Source: Streptomyces sp. NRRL B-1140
GTDB taxonomy: Bacteria; Actinomycetota; Actinomycetes; Streptomycetales; Streptomycetaceae
Assembly (NCBI RefSeq): GCF_001280065.1
Contig: NZ_LGEA01000001.1
Location: 310,001 to 374,000, forward strand
Reading direction: 5' to 3'
DNA length: 64,000 bases
Shown here: piece after piece, positions 11,411 through 20,674 of the stretch
Numbering within the stretch: position 1 is the first letter of the stretch
How the letters are laid out: each line of letters starts with the position of its first letter
The notes under the pieces: generated by a model
Database searches by the model: none
What the model was told of the DNA's origin: nothing
Seen by the model: only the letters and a program-made list of their open reading frames with translations
Position numbers and translations under genes: made by a program

Positions 11411-11873
11411 GAGCCCCTCCCCCCACCAACGCCACGCCGGCGTCGGTGACACAGTGTCAGTTGCGGTGTACACATGCCTTTTTCGCAGTGCGATATCCGC
11501 GGACGGGCGAGAAGCTATCACCCTCCTATGTAAAGGGAGGCACAAGAACTTGATGAGCAATTGCCAAGAGTTCGGTTCGGGTGCGGCGTGAACAGGAATC
11601 GGCGTCCTTTTTGTGCGCTCGGCGAGGGCGCCCTCAGCGAATGCGGCACCGCCGTCGAGTCCGCCGGGGAGCGACCCGGCCGCAGGCGCCTTTCCTGGGA
11701 CCTGCCGCCGCGTGGAGGGGCGTGCCCGCGAGACGACCGGAAGGCGCATTCGCGCGGGTCGGATGCTCTGACCGGCGGAGCGTCGCAGGTCACAGCGCCT
11801 GCTGTCGCCTCCGGGACACGGCAGGAGCGCGCCCTCAGGTGTGGGCCCCGCCGTAACGGGATAGTCCGCCCCT
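11411..11873. other. 463-bp intergenic region with promoters, no convincing gene
   Basis: This lies between the divergent I36-like and DUF488 genes. The only strong structure seen is the 13-bp palindrome at 11447-11459. Open frames here are short, lack good starts and look like GC-bias artefacts. The DUF488 gene starts with little or no leader (GTG 11874, no ribosome binding site), so a promoter should lie near 11835-11865. Confidence 0.5.
11447..11459. promoter_or_regulatory. 13-bp palindrome upstream of the exported-protein operon
   Basis: TGACAC-A-GTGTCA is a perfect palindrome 37 bp upstream of the I36-like start codon. Its position suits an operator or the 5' leader of the operon. No cognate regulator is encoded nearby. 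Confidence 0.4.
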
Positions 11874-12419
11874 GTGGACGCGCTCCTGGTGACCTTCGGG
11901 CACAGCACCGCCGGCCGGGACCGGATCGGCGAGCTGCTGCGTGATGCCGGTGTGTCCGCCGTCGTCGACGTGCGGACCGCTCCCGGGAGCCGCCGCAACC
12001 CCGATCTGCTGCGGGAGCGGCTCGCCGAGTGGATGCCGGCGGCCGGCATCGCCTACCGGTGGGAACCCGGCCTCGGCGGGTTCCGCCCGCTGCCCGCGGA
12101 CAGCCCGGACGTCGTCTGGCGCAACGAGTCCTTCCGCGGGTACGCCGCCCACACCCGCTCCCCCGAGTTCGTGACCGCGATGGACCGGCTGCTGCGGGAG
12201 GCGGCTGGCGCACGAACCGCCGTGATGTGCAGCGAGGCGGTCTGGTGGCGCTGTCACCGCCGTCTCATCGCCGACTTCGCGGTGCTGGCCCGCGGCGTCC
12301 CCGCCCGGCACCTCATGCACGACGGGCGGCTGAGTGCGCATGCGCCGACACCGGGAGCCCGTCTGCGCGACGACGGGCTCCTCGTGTACGACGCCCCCAC
12401 CGAGCCGCCCCGGGGCTGA
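11874..12419 (+). CDS. DUF488 family protein
   Basis: 181 residues. It has the DUF488 signature: LVTFGHSTAGRD at the N-terminus, VVDVRTAPGSRR in the middle, and the conserved MCSEAVWWRCHRRLI motif, whose cysteines and HR pair are invariant in the family. Function is unknown. The start is GTG 11874; no ribosome binding site precedes it, so the message may be leaderless. The gene converges with the next one, 5 bp away. Confidence 0.88.
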   Translation: MDALLVTFGHSTAGRDRIGELLRDAGVSAVVDVRTAPGSRRNPDLLRERLAEWMPAAGIAYRWEPGLGGFRPLPADSPDVVWRNESFRGYAAHTRSPEFVTAMDRLLREAAGARTAVMCSEAVWWRCHRRLIADFAVLARGVPARHLMHDGRLSAHAPTPGARLRDDGLLVYDAPTEPPRG

Positions 12420-12424
12420 GCCCG

Positions 12425-13045
12425 TCAGTACAGCTTGTTCACCGCCGTCACCGTCGTCGCCTTGAAGTCCGCCACCTGGGCGTGCTGGAAGTTGCCCATC
12501 TGGCCCCAGCGGACGACCGTCACGGTCGCGCCGTCGCGGCCGACCGAGAAGAGGTTGATGTCGGAGGAGCCCCAGGCGGAGACGGTGTGGATGCCGTAGA
12601 CGTCGGCGCCCTCCTCGACGTTCAGCTTGCCGTAGTACTTCTGCGTCGCCGTGATGTCGGGGTCCTGCTGCATCAGCTTCTTCGCACAGCCGGCGAGGTC
12701 CTTGCGCAGCAGCGCCGCGAAGTCCTTCGCCCACTGCTCGCTGCGCCCCTCGACCGTGAGCTGCTGGGCGTTCGTGTCGTACTCCGTCCAGTACTCCCGG
12801 TGCGTGGTGATGGACGGCAGCGCGTCGCCCACGCACATCGGCAGCGGGTCGGGCTGGCCGGCGGTGACCGGCCCCGCGTACCAGGGAGAGGCCGGGTGCG
12901 GCGGCAGCTCGGCCGGCTCCAGGAACCGGGGCGTGTCGGAGGCCGGTGCGGTGGCCGCGACGGCCGGCACGGCGGCCGCGGCGACACCGGCGACGGCTGC
13001 CAGCGCGGCCACGGTGGTACGGATGCCTCGGTTACGGATCTTCAT
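12425..13045 (-). CDS. Secreted protein of unknown function
   Basis: 206 residues. The N-terminus MKIRNRGIRTTVAALAAVAG is a clear Sec signal with cleavage near AVAAT. The mature region contains two cysteines (MCVGDAL and LAGCAKKL) and an alpha/beta domain. Its pattern recalls extracytoplasmic sensor-like domains of actinobacteria, but I cannot name the family. ATG 13045 is preferred because GGGGGAG lies directly upstream. The gene stands alone. Confidence 0.75.
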   Translation of the reverse strand: MKIRNRGIRTTVAALAAVAGVAAAAVPAVAATAPASDTPRFLEPAELPPHPASPWYAGPVTAGQPDPLPMCVGDALPSITTHREYWTEYDTNAQQLTVEGRSEQWAKDFAALLRKDLAGCAKKLMQQDPDITATQKYYGKLNVEEGADVYGIHTVSAWGSSDINLFSVGRDGATVTVVRWGQMGNFQHAQVADFKATTVTAVNKLY

Positions 13046-13172
13046 GGTCTCCCCCATCGGTTTCCCCCGGCTTTCCCGGCCGGATGCGCGGGCCTTTGCC
13101 CTTGCCCCCCGTATGACCCGCCACCCGCCGCGACCGTTGCCCTGTGGGCCTGCCACGGATCCGTTCCGATTG

Positions 13173-14258
13173 TCACCGCTCCGCTACACGCGGGCCGAGC
13201 CCCTCCCCGAGCGCGGCGACGGCGGCGGGGCCGTGGCCGGCGGCGAGGAGAGGGGTACGGATGTCGTGCTCCAGGTCGGGCACGTAGCCGATCAGGACGT
13301 CGGCCGGGCCCTGGATGCGGACCTCGCCGAGGACGGCGGGCAGCAGGAGGGTTCGGGCGCGGTCCAGGAGGCCGGTCCAGGGGCCGGCGGTGACGGTGAC
13401 CGGGGCGCCGGCGTTGGTGAGGATCCGCACGGTGGAGAAGCGGTACGACAGGGGCGTCGCCGCGCCGGCGGACCAGCGTTCGAGGGCGAAGTGCGGGCCG
13501 GCGCAGAGCACGGTGCGTACGACACCGTCGTCCTGGCGCACACTCAGGCCGGAGTGGAACTCCGGTCGGGGACCGGGACGCCACTCGTCGAGCAGGCGGT
13601 CCAGGTTGGCGTGCCACTCGTGGTCGGGGACGGGCGAGCCGTCCTCCATGCGGTGGCGCATGGCGTGCTGCTGGATGTCGGACGTCTGCTCGATCTCGTA
13701 CACGAGGGTGTCCGGGCCGAAGCTGTGCAGAGTGCCGCCGGGGACGAAGACGGTCTGCCCGGCGCGGAGCGGCAGGCGGCGCATGACCGCGTCGAAGTCC
13801 TGGGCCAGCAGCGCCCGGTGCAGGGTGTCGCGGTCCACGCCGGCGCGGACGCCGACCAGGGCGGTGGCTCCCGGTGCGGCGTCCAGGACGTGCCAGGCCT
13901 CCGTCTTGCCGTGGGGTTCGCCCTCCAGACGGCGGGCCGTGGTGTCGTCTGCGTGCAGATGTACAGGAAGCGCCCCGCGGCCGTCGATGAACTTGGTGAG
14001 CAGCGGGAAACGCGGCCCGGGCGGGAGCCGTGGACCGAGCAGTTCGACCGGGTGTCCGGCCATGATCTGCCGCAGGGTGCTCCCGGCGAGGGGACCGTCG
14101 AGGACGATCGAGGCATCGCCCCCGACGTCGCTGACCTCCCAGGTCTCGGCGACCGGCCCGTCGGGCAGCCCAGTGCGGCCCAGCCGCCGGGCGATGGCCC
14201 GGCCGCCGAAGGCGTGCTGCTTGACGGGGGTGGTGAGCCGCAGCGGATGCCAGTCCAC
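13173..14258 (-). CDS. manA: Class I mannose-6-phosphate isomerase
   Basis: 361 residues. It interconverts fructose-6-phosphate and mannose-6-phosphate in the cytoplasm, supplying mannose for glycans. Cupin-type zinc ligands are visible: HLH in LPVHLHADD, Glu in GKTEAWHVL, and His in GTLHSFGP. Size and motif order fit the shorter Bacillus-type ManA. The start is GTG 14258 with GGAGGG just upstream. It is divergent from the PLP cassette. Streptomyces usually carry another manA, so this may be a paralogue with a narrower role. Confidence 0.85.
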   Translation of the reverse strand: MDWHPLRLTTPVKQHAFGGRAIARRLGRTGLPDGPVAETWEVSDVGGDASIVLDGPLAGSTLRQIMAGHPVELLGPRLPPGPRFPLLTKFIDGRGALPVHLHADDTTARRLEGEPHGKTEAWHVLDAAPGATALVGVRAGVDRDTLHRALLAQDFDAVMRRLPLRAGQTVFVPGGTLHSFGPDTLVYEIEQTSDIQQHAMRHRMEDGSPVPDHEWHANLDRLLDEWRPGPRPEFHSGLSVRQDDGVVRTVLCAGPHFALERWSAGAATPLSYRFSTVRILTNAGAPVTVTAGPWTGLLDRARTLLLPAVLGEVRIQGPADVLIGYVPDLEHDIRTPLLAAGHGPAAVAALGEGLGPRVAER

Positions 14259-14427
14259 GTCCCTCCTCGGGCGGGTCGGTTGCCGTTCCCGGCCCGGAGT
14301 ACCCCCGGGGCGAGAGGCACACGCGTGCGGCACCCGATGCCCGTGACGGGCCTCGGACCGCGGATGCCGCCACCTCGCGCCCGGCGCGCGCCGCTGCCCC
14401 GCCCGTGATCCGCTTCACACCGACCGG

Positions 14428-14445
14428 AGGCCCGGGCCCGGGCCT
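14428..14445. promoter_or_regulatory. Perfect 18-bp GC palindrome upstream of the PLP cassette
   Basis: AGGCCCGGG-CCCGGGCCT is a fully self-complementary 18-mer about 110 bp before the first gene of the cassette. GC-only palindromes arise easily in this genome, so it may be a terminator-like element or chance. The rest of the 296-bp gap (14259-14554) shows no other feature. Confidence 0.25.
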
Positions 14446-14554
14446 TACAGGGCGTAAAGCGACCGAAGAATGGATAGGGGTCATACGGCGATACGCGAGG
14501 AGTGTCCGACGTGCCCGGATGCCGGGTGCTGCGGCTTCAGGGGAGGGAGCGCGC

Positions 14555-16048
14555 ATGGACGGCCGGCCCTTGCACGTCGGACCGCAGCCGGAACCCTTGT
14601 ACCTCGAACCGCGGCTGGAGCCCCGGCTGAGGTCGCTCATGGCGGCGCACGACACGCTGCACTCGCTCGTCGACGCGCTGGGCTCACCTCTGCACGTCGT
14701 GGTGCCGGACCAGATCGTCGAGAACCTGGAGCGGTTCCGCTCGGTGTACCGGGCGCACCATCTGCCGGGGCAGGTCTTCTACGCCCACAAGGCCAACCGG
14801 TCCAGTGCGCTGCTGCGGCGGCTCGCCGCGACGGACGCGGGCGTGGACGTGGCGTCGCTGGACGAGTTGCAGCACGCGCTGGGTGCCGGGTTCGACGCCG
14901 GCCGGATCATGGCCACGGGTCCGAAGAACCCCGAGTTCCTGTGGCTGGCGGCCCGTGCGGGCGTCACGGTCGGCGTCGACGGCGCCGCCGAACTCGACCG
15001 GCTCGCCGCCCTGGTGCGCAAGCACGCGCTCGCGCCGGTGCGGGTACTGCTGCGGCTGTCGGGATTCGAGACCTCCGGGGTGAAGGTGCTGAGCCGGCGC
15101 AGCCGCTTCGGCACTCCCGTAGCGGAGTTGGAGTCGCTGCTGGAGGCGGTCGAGCGGCATGCCGACGCCGTCGAACCGGCAGGGGTGGCCTTCCATCTGG
15201 ACACGACGAGCGTCACGGAGAAGGCGACCGCCCTCGAAGGGTGTCTGGCCGCGCTGGAGACGTGCCGGAGCCGGGGGCTGCGACCGCGGGCCGTGGACAT
15301 CGGCGGCGGGTTCGGCGTCGGCTATCTCGCCGAGCGGGAGCAGTGGGAGGCGTACACGAGCGGGCTCACCGCGGCCGTGCTGGGCCGGCGTCCGCCGCTG
15401 ACGTGGGGCGGGCACGGCTACGGGCTGCGCGACGAGTCGGGCACTCTGCGCGGCACGCTCGGCCTCTACCCGGCCCACCGGCCCGTCGCCGGCGCCGCCT
15501 ACCTGGAGGAGCTGCTGGCCCAGCCCGCCGCCGCACTCGGCGGGCGCCCGCTGGCCGCGCTGCTGCTGGAGCACCTCTACGACCTGTACACCGAGCCCGG
15601 CCGGGCTCTGCTGGACCAGTGCGGCCTGTCGCTGGCACGGGTCCTGGAGGTCCGCGGCCGGGAGGCCGAAGGGCCCCTGCTCGTACGCCTGGCGGCGAAG
15701 GCGGACGACATCGCCCTGGAGGACCACGGCGTGCTGATGGACCCGGTCGTCCTCCCCCGCGGCGGAGCCGGGCCGGGCGGGGGGCCCGTCGCCGTGCACC
15801 TCTTCGGCAGCCTCTGTCTGGAGAGCGACCTGATCACCCGGCGCACGGTGTTCCTGCCGCGTCGCCCGGAACGCGGCGACCTGCTGGCCTTCGCCAACAC
15901 CGCGGGCTACGCCATGGACTTCCACGCCACGCGCGCCCAGCACCAGCCCGCCGCCCGCAAGGTCGCGGCCTGGCAGGACGGCGACGCCTGGCGCTGGTGC
16001 CTGGACGACCAGTTCTGGCCGATCACGCCCTCGGGGGGAGCCCAGTGA
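14555..16048 (+). CDS. Y4yA-type PLP-dependent decarboxylase (group IV fold)
   Basis: 497 residues. The fold is alanine racemase-like/DAP-ornithine decarboxylase. The PLP lysine is in VFYAHKANRSSALL, the glycine-rich phosphate-binding loop in DIGGGFGVGY, and the cross-subunit cysteine motif appears as SLCLESDLI (normally G-C-E-S-D). The family resembles the rhizobial Y4yA proteins, a little-studied group. The substrate is unknown; an amino acid carboxylate is expected. ATG 14555 is preceded by GGAGGGAG. The stop overlaps the next start (GTGA), so it is translationally coupled to the cysteine synthase-rhodanese gene. Confidence 0.8.
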   Translation: MDGRPLHVGPQPEPLYLEPRLEPRLRSLMAAHDTLHSLVDALGSPLHVVVPDQIVENLERFRSVYRAHHLPGQVFYAHKANRSSALLRRLAATDAGVDVASLDELQHALGAGFDAGRIMATGPKNPEFLWLAARAGVTVGVDGAAELDRLAALVRKHALAPVRVLLRLSGFETSGVKVLSRRSRFGTPVAELESLLEAVERHADAVEPAGVAFHLDTTSVTEKATALEGCLAALETCRSRGLRPRAVDIGGGFGVGYLAEREQWEAYTSGLTAAVLGRRPPLTWGGHGYGLRDESGTLRGTLGLYPAHRPVAGAAYLEELLAQPAAALGGRPLAALLLEHLYDLYTEPGRALLDQCGLSLARVLEVRGREAEGPLLVRLAAKADDIALEDHGVLMDPVVLPRGGAGPGGGPVAVHLFGSLCLESDLITRRTVFLPRRPERGDLLAFANTAGYAMDFHATRAQHQPAARKVAAWQDGDAWRWCLDDQFWPITPSGGAQ

Positions 16049-17364
16049 AGTACGACAGCATCACCGAGGCGATAGGCAACACCCCTCTGGTGCGGATAGA
16101 CCCGGCCGTGCACGGCCTTCGGAACATCGACCTGTACGCCAAGCTGGAGATGCTCAACCCGTTCGGCTCGGTCAAGGACCGGGCCGCCTGGAGCATGGCG
16201 GGGCCCCTGCTGGCGGAGGCGGTCCAACAGGGCAGCCAGGTGGTCGAGCTGTCCAGCGGCAACACGGCCAAGGCCCTCGCGGTCATCGCGGGCATGCACG
16301 GCCTGGGCTTCAGAAGCGTCACCAACCGGATGCGGGTGCCGGAGATCAAGGACCTCCTTCTGCTGCTCGGCGCGGAGATCGAGGAGCTGCCCGGGCAGAG
16401 CGAGTGCCTGGACCCGACCGCCACGGACGATCCGCTGACCCTGTTCCACCGCGCACTGTCCGCCTCCGGGAGCGCCTGTCTGCACACCGACCAGTACTTC
16501 AACCCGCGCAACACCGAGGCCCATCTCACCGGCACGGGGCCGGAGATCGTCAAGGACCTGGACGGCCGGGTCCCGGACTGGTTCGTCGCCTGCGTGGGCA
16601 CCGCCGGTTCCTCCACGGGCGTCGCCCGAGCCCTGCGCGAGGAGGACCCGTCGGTGCGGGTGGTCGGGCTCGTGGCTGCCAAGTCCGACTTCATCCCGGG
16701 AATCCGCACCATCGACGAGGTGCAGGAGGTCGGCCTGTTCGACCCGGACACGTACGACACCCTGGAGTCGGTCGGCGCGGACGAGGCGATCGAGGGGATG
16801 CTGACGCTGAACCGCCGTTGCGGCATCCTCGGCGGGCCCACCGGAGGGGCGGCCTACTTCGGCGCGGTCCGTCATCTGCGGGCGCTGGACGAGGAGTCGG
16901 AGGAGCGGCGGACGGCCGTCTTCATCGTCTGCGACCGGGTGGAGAGCTATATGAGCTACGTCCGGCAGCGGCGCCCCGATCTGCTGGGCCGGCCGCCCCG
17001 GAAGAACTCGCCCGCCGACCTGTCCGACGCCGAGGTCGCCGGGGCACCGTCGGTCACCGTGGCCGACGCCCGGCGCTGGATCGACAGCGACCGGCCGCTC
17101 GTGGTGGACCTGCGCAGCCCGTACGCGTATGCGGCGCTGCACATCGACGGGTCTGTCAACATCGTCGACGAGCTGTTCGCCGAACTGGTCCGGGGCGGCC
17201 TGCCGTTCAGCAAGCGGCAGTCGGTACTGCTGGCCTGTCCGGTCGGTGAGCAGTCGGCGCGCTACGCGGCACTGCTGACCCGGATGGGCCACCCCGACGT
17301 GCGCAGCCTGGCCGGTGGCGTCATCGCCTGGCGGGACGCGGGTGCGCCCCTGGTGCGGGACTGA
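16045..17364 (+). CDS. Cysteine synthase-family enzyme fused to a C-terminal rhodanese domain
   Basis: 439 residues. Residues about 1-320 form a fold type II PLP enzyme: the lysine is in FGSVKDRAAW, the substrate loop in SSGNTAKAL, and the phosphate loop in GTAGSSTG. Residues about 335-435 are a rhodanese module with a candidate persulfide cysteine in LLACPVGEQSARY. The enzyme part should catalyse beta-replacement on a serine-derived substrate (O-acetyl- or O-phosphoserine); the rhodanese could carry or deliver the sulfur. The start is GTG 16045 with GGGGGGAG upstream, overlapping the decarboxylase stop. The gene ends 5 bp before the desulfurase. Confidence 0.85.
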   Translation: MKYDSITEAIGNTPLVRIDPAVHGLRNIDLYAKLEMLNPFGSVKDRAAWSMAGPLLAEAVQQGSQVVELSSGNTAKALAVIAGMHGLGFRSVTNRMRVPEIKDLLLLLGAEIEELPGQSECLDPTATDDPLTLFHRALSASGSACLHTDQYFNPRNTEAHLTGTGPEIVKDLDGRVPDWFVACVGTAGSSTGVARALREEDPSVRVVGLVAAKSDFIPGIRTIDEVQEVGLFDPDTYDTLESVGADEAIEGMLTLNRRCGILGGPTGGAAYFGAVRHLRALDEESEERRTAVFIVCDRVESYMSYVRQRRPDLLGRPPRKNSPADLSDAEVAGAPSVTVADARRWIDSDRPLVVDLRSPYAYAALHIDGSVNIVDELFAELVRGGLPFSKRQSVLLACPVGEQSARYAALLTRMGHPDVRSLAGGVIAWRDAGAPLVRD

Positions 17365-17369
17365 CCGGC

Positions 17370-18566
17370 ATGACCGCACCGCTCACCCGCGAGGATCCGC
17401 GCCCGTGGCAGCGGGCGCTGCGCGCGCAGTTCCCCATCGTCACCGGGCATCCGGAGCTGGCGTACCTGGACAGCGCGGCCACGGCGCAGAAGCCGCAGGC
17501 CGTGCTGGACGCCGTGCAGAGGTACCTGACGACGTCCAACGCCAACTCCGCGCGTGGCACCTACACCTGGGCCAACCGGACCACGGAGCTCGTCGAGCGG
17601 ACCCGTGAGCGCGTCGCCCGGTTCCTCGGGGACGCGCGGCCGGAGCGCTCCGCCGTCCACTTCACCTCCGGCACCACCGAGGGGCTGCGGACCATCGCCC
17701 GCGACTGGCTGCCGGGTTTCCTGCGCGACGGCGACGAGATCGTCGTCCCGGACGCCGACCACCAGGCGAACATCGTGCCGTGGCTGGAGGCCCAGCGGCT
17801 GCTCGCTCGCGAGGGCGTGCACGTGCGGGTGGTGCCGATGCCGTACCAGAGCGGCTCCGGGGACTACGACCACCGCGCCCTGGCCGAACGGGCGGGCCCG
17901 CGCACCCGGTTCGTCGCCACCACCCATGTGCACCACGTCTACGGCGGCGACATGAACGTCCAGCGCATCCGCGAGGCCGTCGGCCCGGACGCGGTCATCT
18001 GCCTGGACGCCGCGCAAAGCGTCGGCCATCTGCCCGTCTCCGTGGCCGAACTGGACGTGGACTTCGTCGTGTTCTCGGGCCACAAGGCGCTGGCCCTGCC
18101 CGGTTCCGGGGCGGTGTGGGCCCGGCAGGCGCGGGGGCCGGCGTTCGCGCCCGGGGGCTGGAGCGGCACACCGAACACCGTGGGCATCGCCTCGCTCGAA
18201 GCGGCCCTGGACTGGCTGGACGCGGCCGGTGTCGACCGGATCGAGCGCTGGACGGCCGATCTCGCGACCCGCCTCACGGAGGGGCTGCGCCGGCTGGACG
18301 CCTACGAGATCCTCGGCTGCCCGCTCAGCCTGGCGGCCGGCACGACCGTGCAGCGCCGCCGGGGCATCGTGACCCTGCGGCACCGCGCCATCGACTCGGG
18401 CGACCTGGGGTTCATCCTGTTCAGCCACGGGTTCATGGTCCGCTCGGACCATCACTGCCAGGGCGACGCGGGCGAGAAGACCGGTTCGGTGCGGGTGAGT
18501 CTGCACGTGTACAACACCGCGGAGGAGATCGACCGGCTGCTGTCGGTTCTCGCCTCACTCCCCTGA
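17370..18566 (+). CDS. Class V aminotransferase-fold cysteine desulfurase (SufS/CsdA type)
   Basis: 398 residues. It removes sulfur from cysteine as a persulfide with release of alanine. The PLP lysine is in FSGHKALALPGSG and the aspartate in ICLDAAQSVGH. A cysteine sits at the expected catalytic place (SDHHCQGDAG, compare R.GHHC in SufS/CsdA). It lies 5 bp after the cysteine synthase-rhodanese fusion, so all three PLP enzymes form one operon. No SufBCDU genes are nearby, which argues for a dedicated sulfur-transfer role rather than Fe-S assembly. Confidence 0.83.
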   Translation: MTAPLTREDPRPWQRALRAQFPIVTGHPELAYLDSAATAQKPQAVLDAVQRYLTTSNANSARGTYTWANRTTELVERTRERVARFLGDARPERSAVHFTSGTTEGLRTIARDWLPGFLRDGDEIVVPDADHQANIVPWLEAQRLLAREGVHVRVVPMPYQSGSGDYDHRALAERAGPRTRFVATTHVHHVYGGDMNVQRIREAVGPDAVICLDAAQSVGHLPVSVAELDVDFVVFSGHKALALPGSGAVWARQARGPAFAPGGWSGTPNTVGIASLEAALDWLDAAGVDRIERWTADLATRLTEGLRRLDAYEILGCPLSLAAGTTVQRRRGIVTLRHRAIDSGDLGFILFSHGFMVRSDHHCQGDAGEKTGSVRVSLHVYNTAEEIDRLLSVLASLP

Positions 18567-18656
18567 CATGGCCGACTATGCGTAATGGGAACCGTTTCCA
18601 CCTGTAGGCTCTGACCGGCAGGAGTCAGGTGCGATACGGCGAGGTGGCGCGACCGG

Positions 18657-19418
18657 ATGGGGCTGAGTCTGGCGACGGCGGAGCGATGGGTGGAGCGCTG
18701 GGAGCTCCAGCAGCAGCGGTACGCCGTCGACCGCGAGGAGCGGTTCACGGTGATCGCCGACGTCGTCGAGCACGCCACGGCCGGGTGCGCGGCTCCACCC
18801 CTCGTCGTGGACCTCGGCTGCGGGCCCGGCTCCCTCGCGGCCCGGCTGATCCGGCGGCTGCCGGACGCGGAGATCGTGGCCGTCGACCGGGACCCCCTCC
18901 TGCTGGAGCTGGGCCGCACCCACCACCCGGACGCGGCCCGCTACGTCGACGCCGAGATCGGCGCGCCCGGCTGGACGTGGGCCCTGGATCTGGACCGGCC
19001 CCTGGACGCGGCGGTCTCCACCACGGCCCTGCACTATCTCGACCGCGACACCCTGCTGGCGACCTACCGGCAGCTCGCCGTGCTGCTGCGCCCCGGGGGC
19101 GTCCTCGTCAACGGCGACCACTTCCCCCAGGGCGAGACGGGCCCGGCCGGGATCGCCGCCCACGTGGGGCGGTGCCGCGCCGAGCGGCAGCGCGTGTTCG
19201 CCCACGAGGACTGGAGCTCCTGGTGGGCGGCTGCCGGCGACGACCCGGAGCTGACCGACCTGCTCGCGGAGCGCCGCCGCCGCGCCGCACCCGACACCGG
19301 CCGCCCCGCCGAACTCCCGCTCCCCGCCCACCTGGAACTGCTCCGGCGGGCCGGCTTCGACCAGGCCGGACCGGTGTGGCAGTACGGCGACAGCTGCGTG
19401 GTCGTGGCGGTGCGCTAG
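18657..19418 (+). CDS. Class I SAM-dependent methyltransferase
   Basis: 253 residues. Motif I is LVVDLGCGPGSLAARL, followed by the acidic motif II VAVDRDPLLLEL and a post-motif LLRPGGVLVNGD. The substrate is unknown; the sequence resembles small-molecule methyltransferases. ATG 18657 is used; GAGGTG lies about 12 nt upstream, slightly far. It is 90 bp after the desulfurase and could be read through from the PLP cassette, but the gap and weaker ribosome binding site leave this open. Confidence 0.78.
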   Translation: MGLSLATAERWVERWELQQQRYAVDREERFTVIADVVEHATAGCAAPPLVVDLGCGPGSLAARLIRRLPDAEIVAVDRDPLLLELGRTHHPDAARYVDAEIGAPGWTWALDLDRPLDAAVSTTALHYLDRDTLLATYRQLAVLLRPGGVLVNGDHFPQGETGPAGIAAHVGRCRAERQRVFAHEDWSSWWAAAGDDPELTDLLAERRRRAAPDTGRPAELPLPAHLELLRRAGFDQAGPVWQYGDSCVVVAVR

Positions 19419-19564
19419 CCGCGTGTTCACCCGCGCGCCCCACACGGGGTGCGGCGGCGGGCGGGCGCTCCGACACTTCATGCGGAGACCGCTCTCTGCC
19501 GACCTCCCATGCCGGTCTCGGCGGAAGCGCCGCGAGCGGCCACGCGCACACGCGAGGAGCCCCC

Positions 19565-19864
19565 ATGACCACCGCCGAGCACGCCCCCCACGACAACCAC
19601 GCCCACACCCACGGCGACGACTGCGGTCATCTCGCCTTCACCCACGGCGACCACACCGACTACGCCCACGACGGCCACATCCACCGGATGCACGAGGGTC
19701 ACGCCGACGAGTGCGCCAACGCCGGCCACACGGTGCACCGCAACCACGATCACGAGCACGGCGACGCCTGCGGCCATCTGGCCGTACGGCACGGCGACCA
19801 CACCGACTACGTGCACGACGGCCACCGCCACGCCGCCCATGAGGGCCACTGGGACGACCACTGA
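19565..19864 (+). CDS. Histidine-rich putative metal-binding protein with internal duplication
   Basis: 99 residues, 27 of them His, plus three Cys and many Asp/Glu. Two copies of a roughly 35-residue unit are visible (HGDDCGHLAFTHGDHTDY and HGDACGHLAVRHGDHTDY). No signal peptide or membrane segment, so it is cytoplasmic. The composition indicates binding of Zn, Ni, Co or Cu, as a store or chaperone. ATG 19565 follows GAGGAG. No Zur or Nur box was recognised upstream. Confidence 0.8.
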   Translation: MTTAEHAPHDNHAHTHGDDCGHLAFTHGDHTDYAHDGHIHRMHEGHADECANAGHTVHRNHDHEHGDACGHLAVRHGDHTDYVHDGHRHAAHEGHWDDH

Positions 19865-19933
19865 GCCGCTGACCGGCATGCAGATCGTTGTCACATGCGC
19901 CATGAACGACTGCTCTGTGTCGCTTGGCTCTTG

Positions 19934-19972
19934 AACCGGTGAGGCCCCGTGAACCCGGGGCGCTCACCGGTT
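19934..19972. terminator. Bidirectional terminator hairpin
   Basis: AACCGGTGAGGCCCCG (19934-19949) pairs with CGGGGCGCTCACCGGTT (19956-19972) with one bulged base and a 6-nt loop. It lies between the convergent His-rich and DUF6299 genes, exactly where a shared terminator is expected. No T tract, as is usual in Streptomyces. Confidence 0.8.
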
Positions 19973-19988
19973 CCGTCCACCGCCGTGC

Positions 19989-20498
<510 letters not shown>

Positions 20499-20674
20499 TC
20501 ATGCTCACCCTTCGGTGGCGAGTGGGAACCGGCCGTCGTGGAACCGTCCTGGGAATGTACGGGGCGTGTCACGCTTCCCGCCGGGCCGTTCCACCGCGCC
20601 CGGGACGGGAGGATGGTCTGTCTGTACGCGTCATACGAATCCTTCGGATGGCCCTACCGACGTGGAGGTGCGCC

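Noticed and set aside
14259..14554. SAM or T-box riboswitch before the sulfur/PLP cassette
   Set aside because: No kink-turn/SAM-I core or T-box motif is visible; only a GC palindrome.
19419..19564. Zur or Nur operator before the His-rich gene
   Set aside because: Neither the TGAAAATGATTTTCA-like nor TTGCAA-N5-TTGCAA-like patterns occur.
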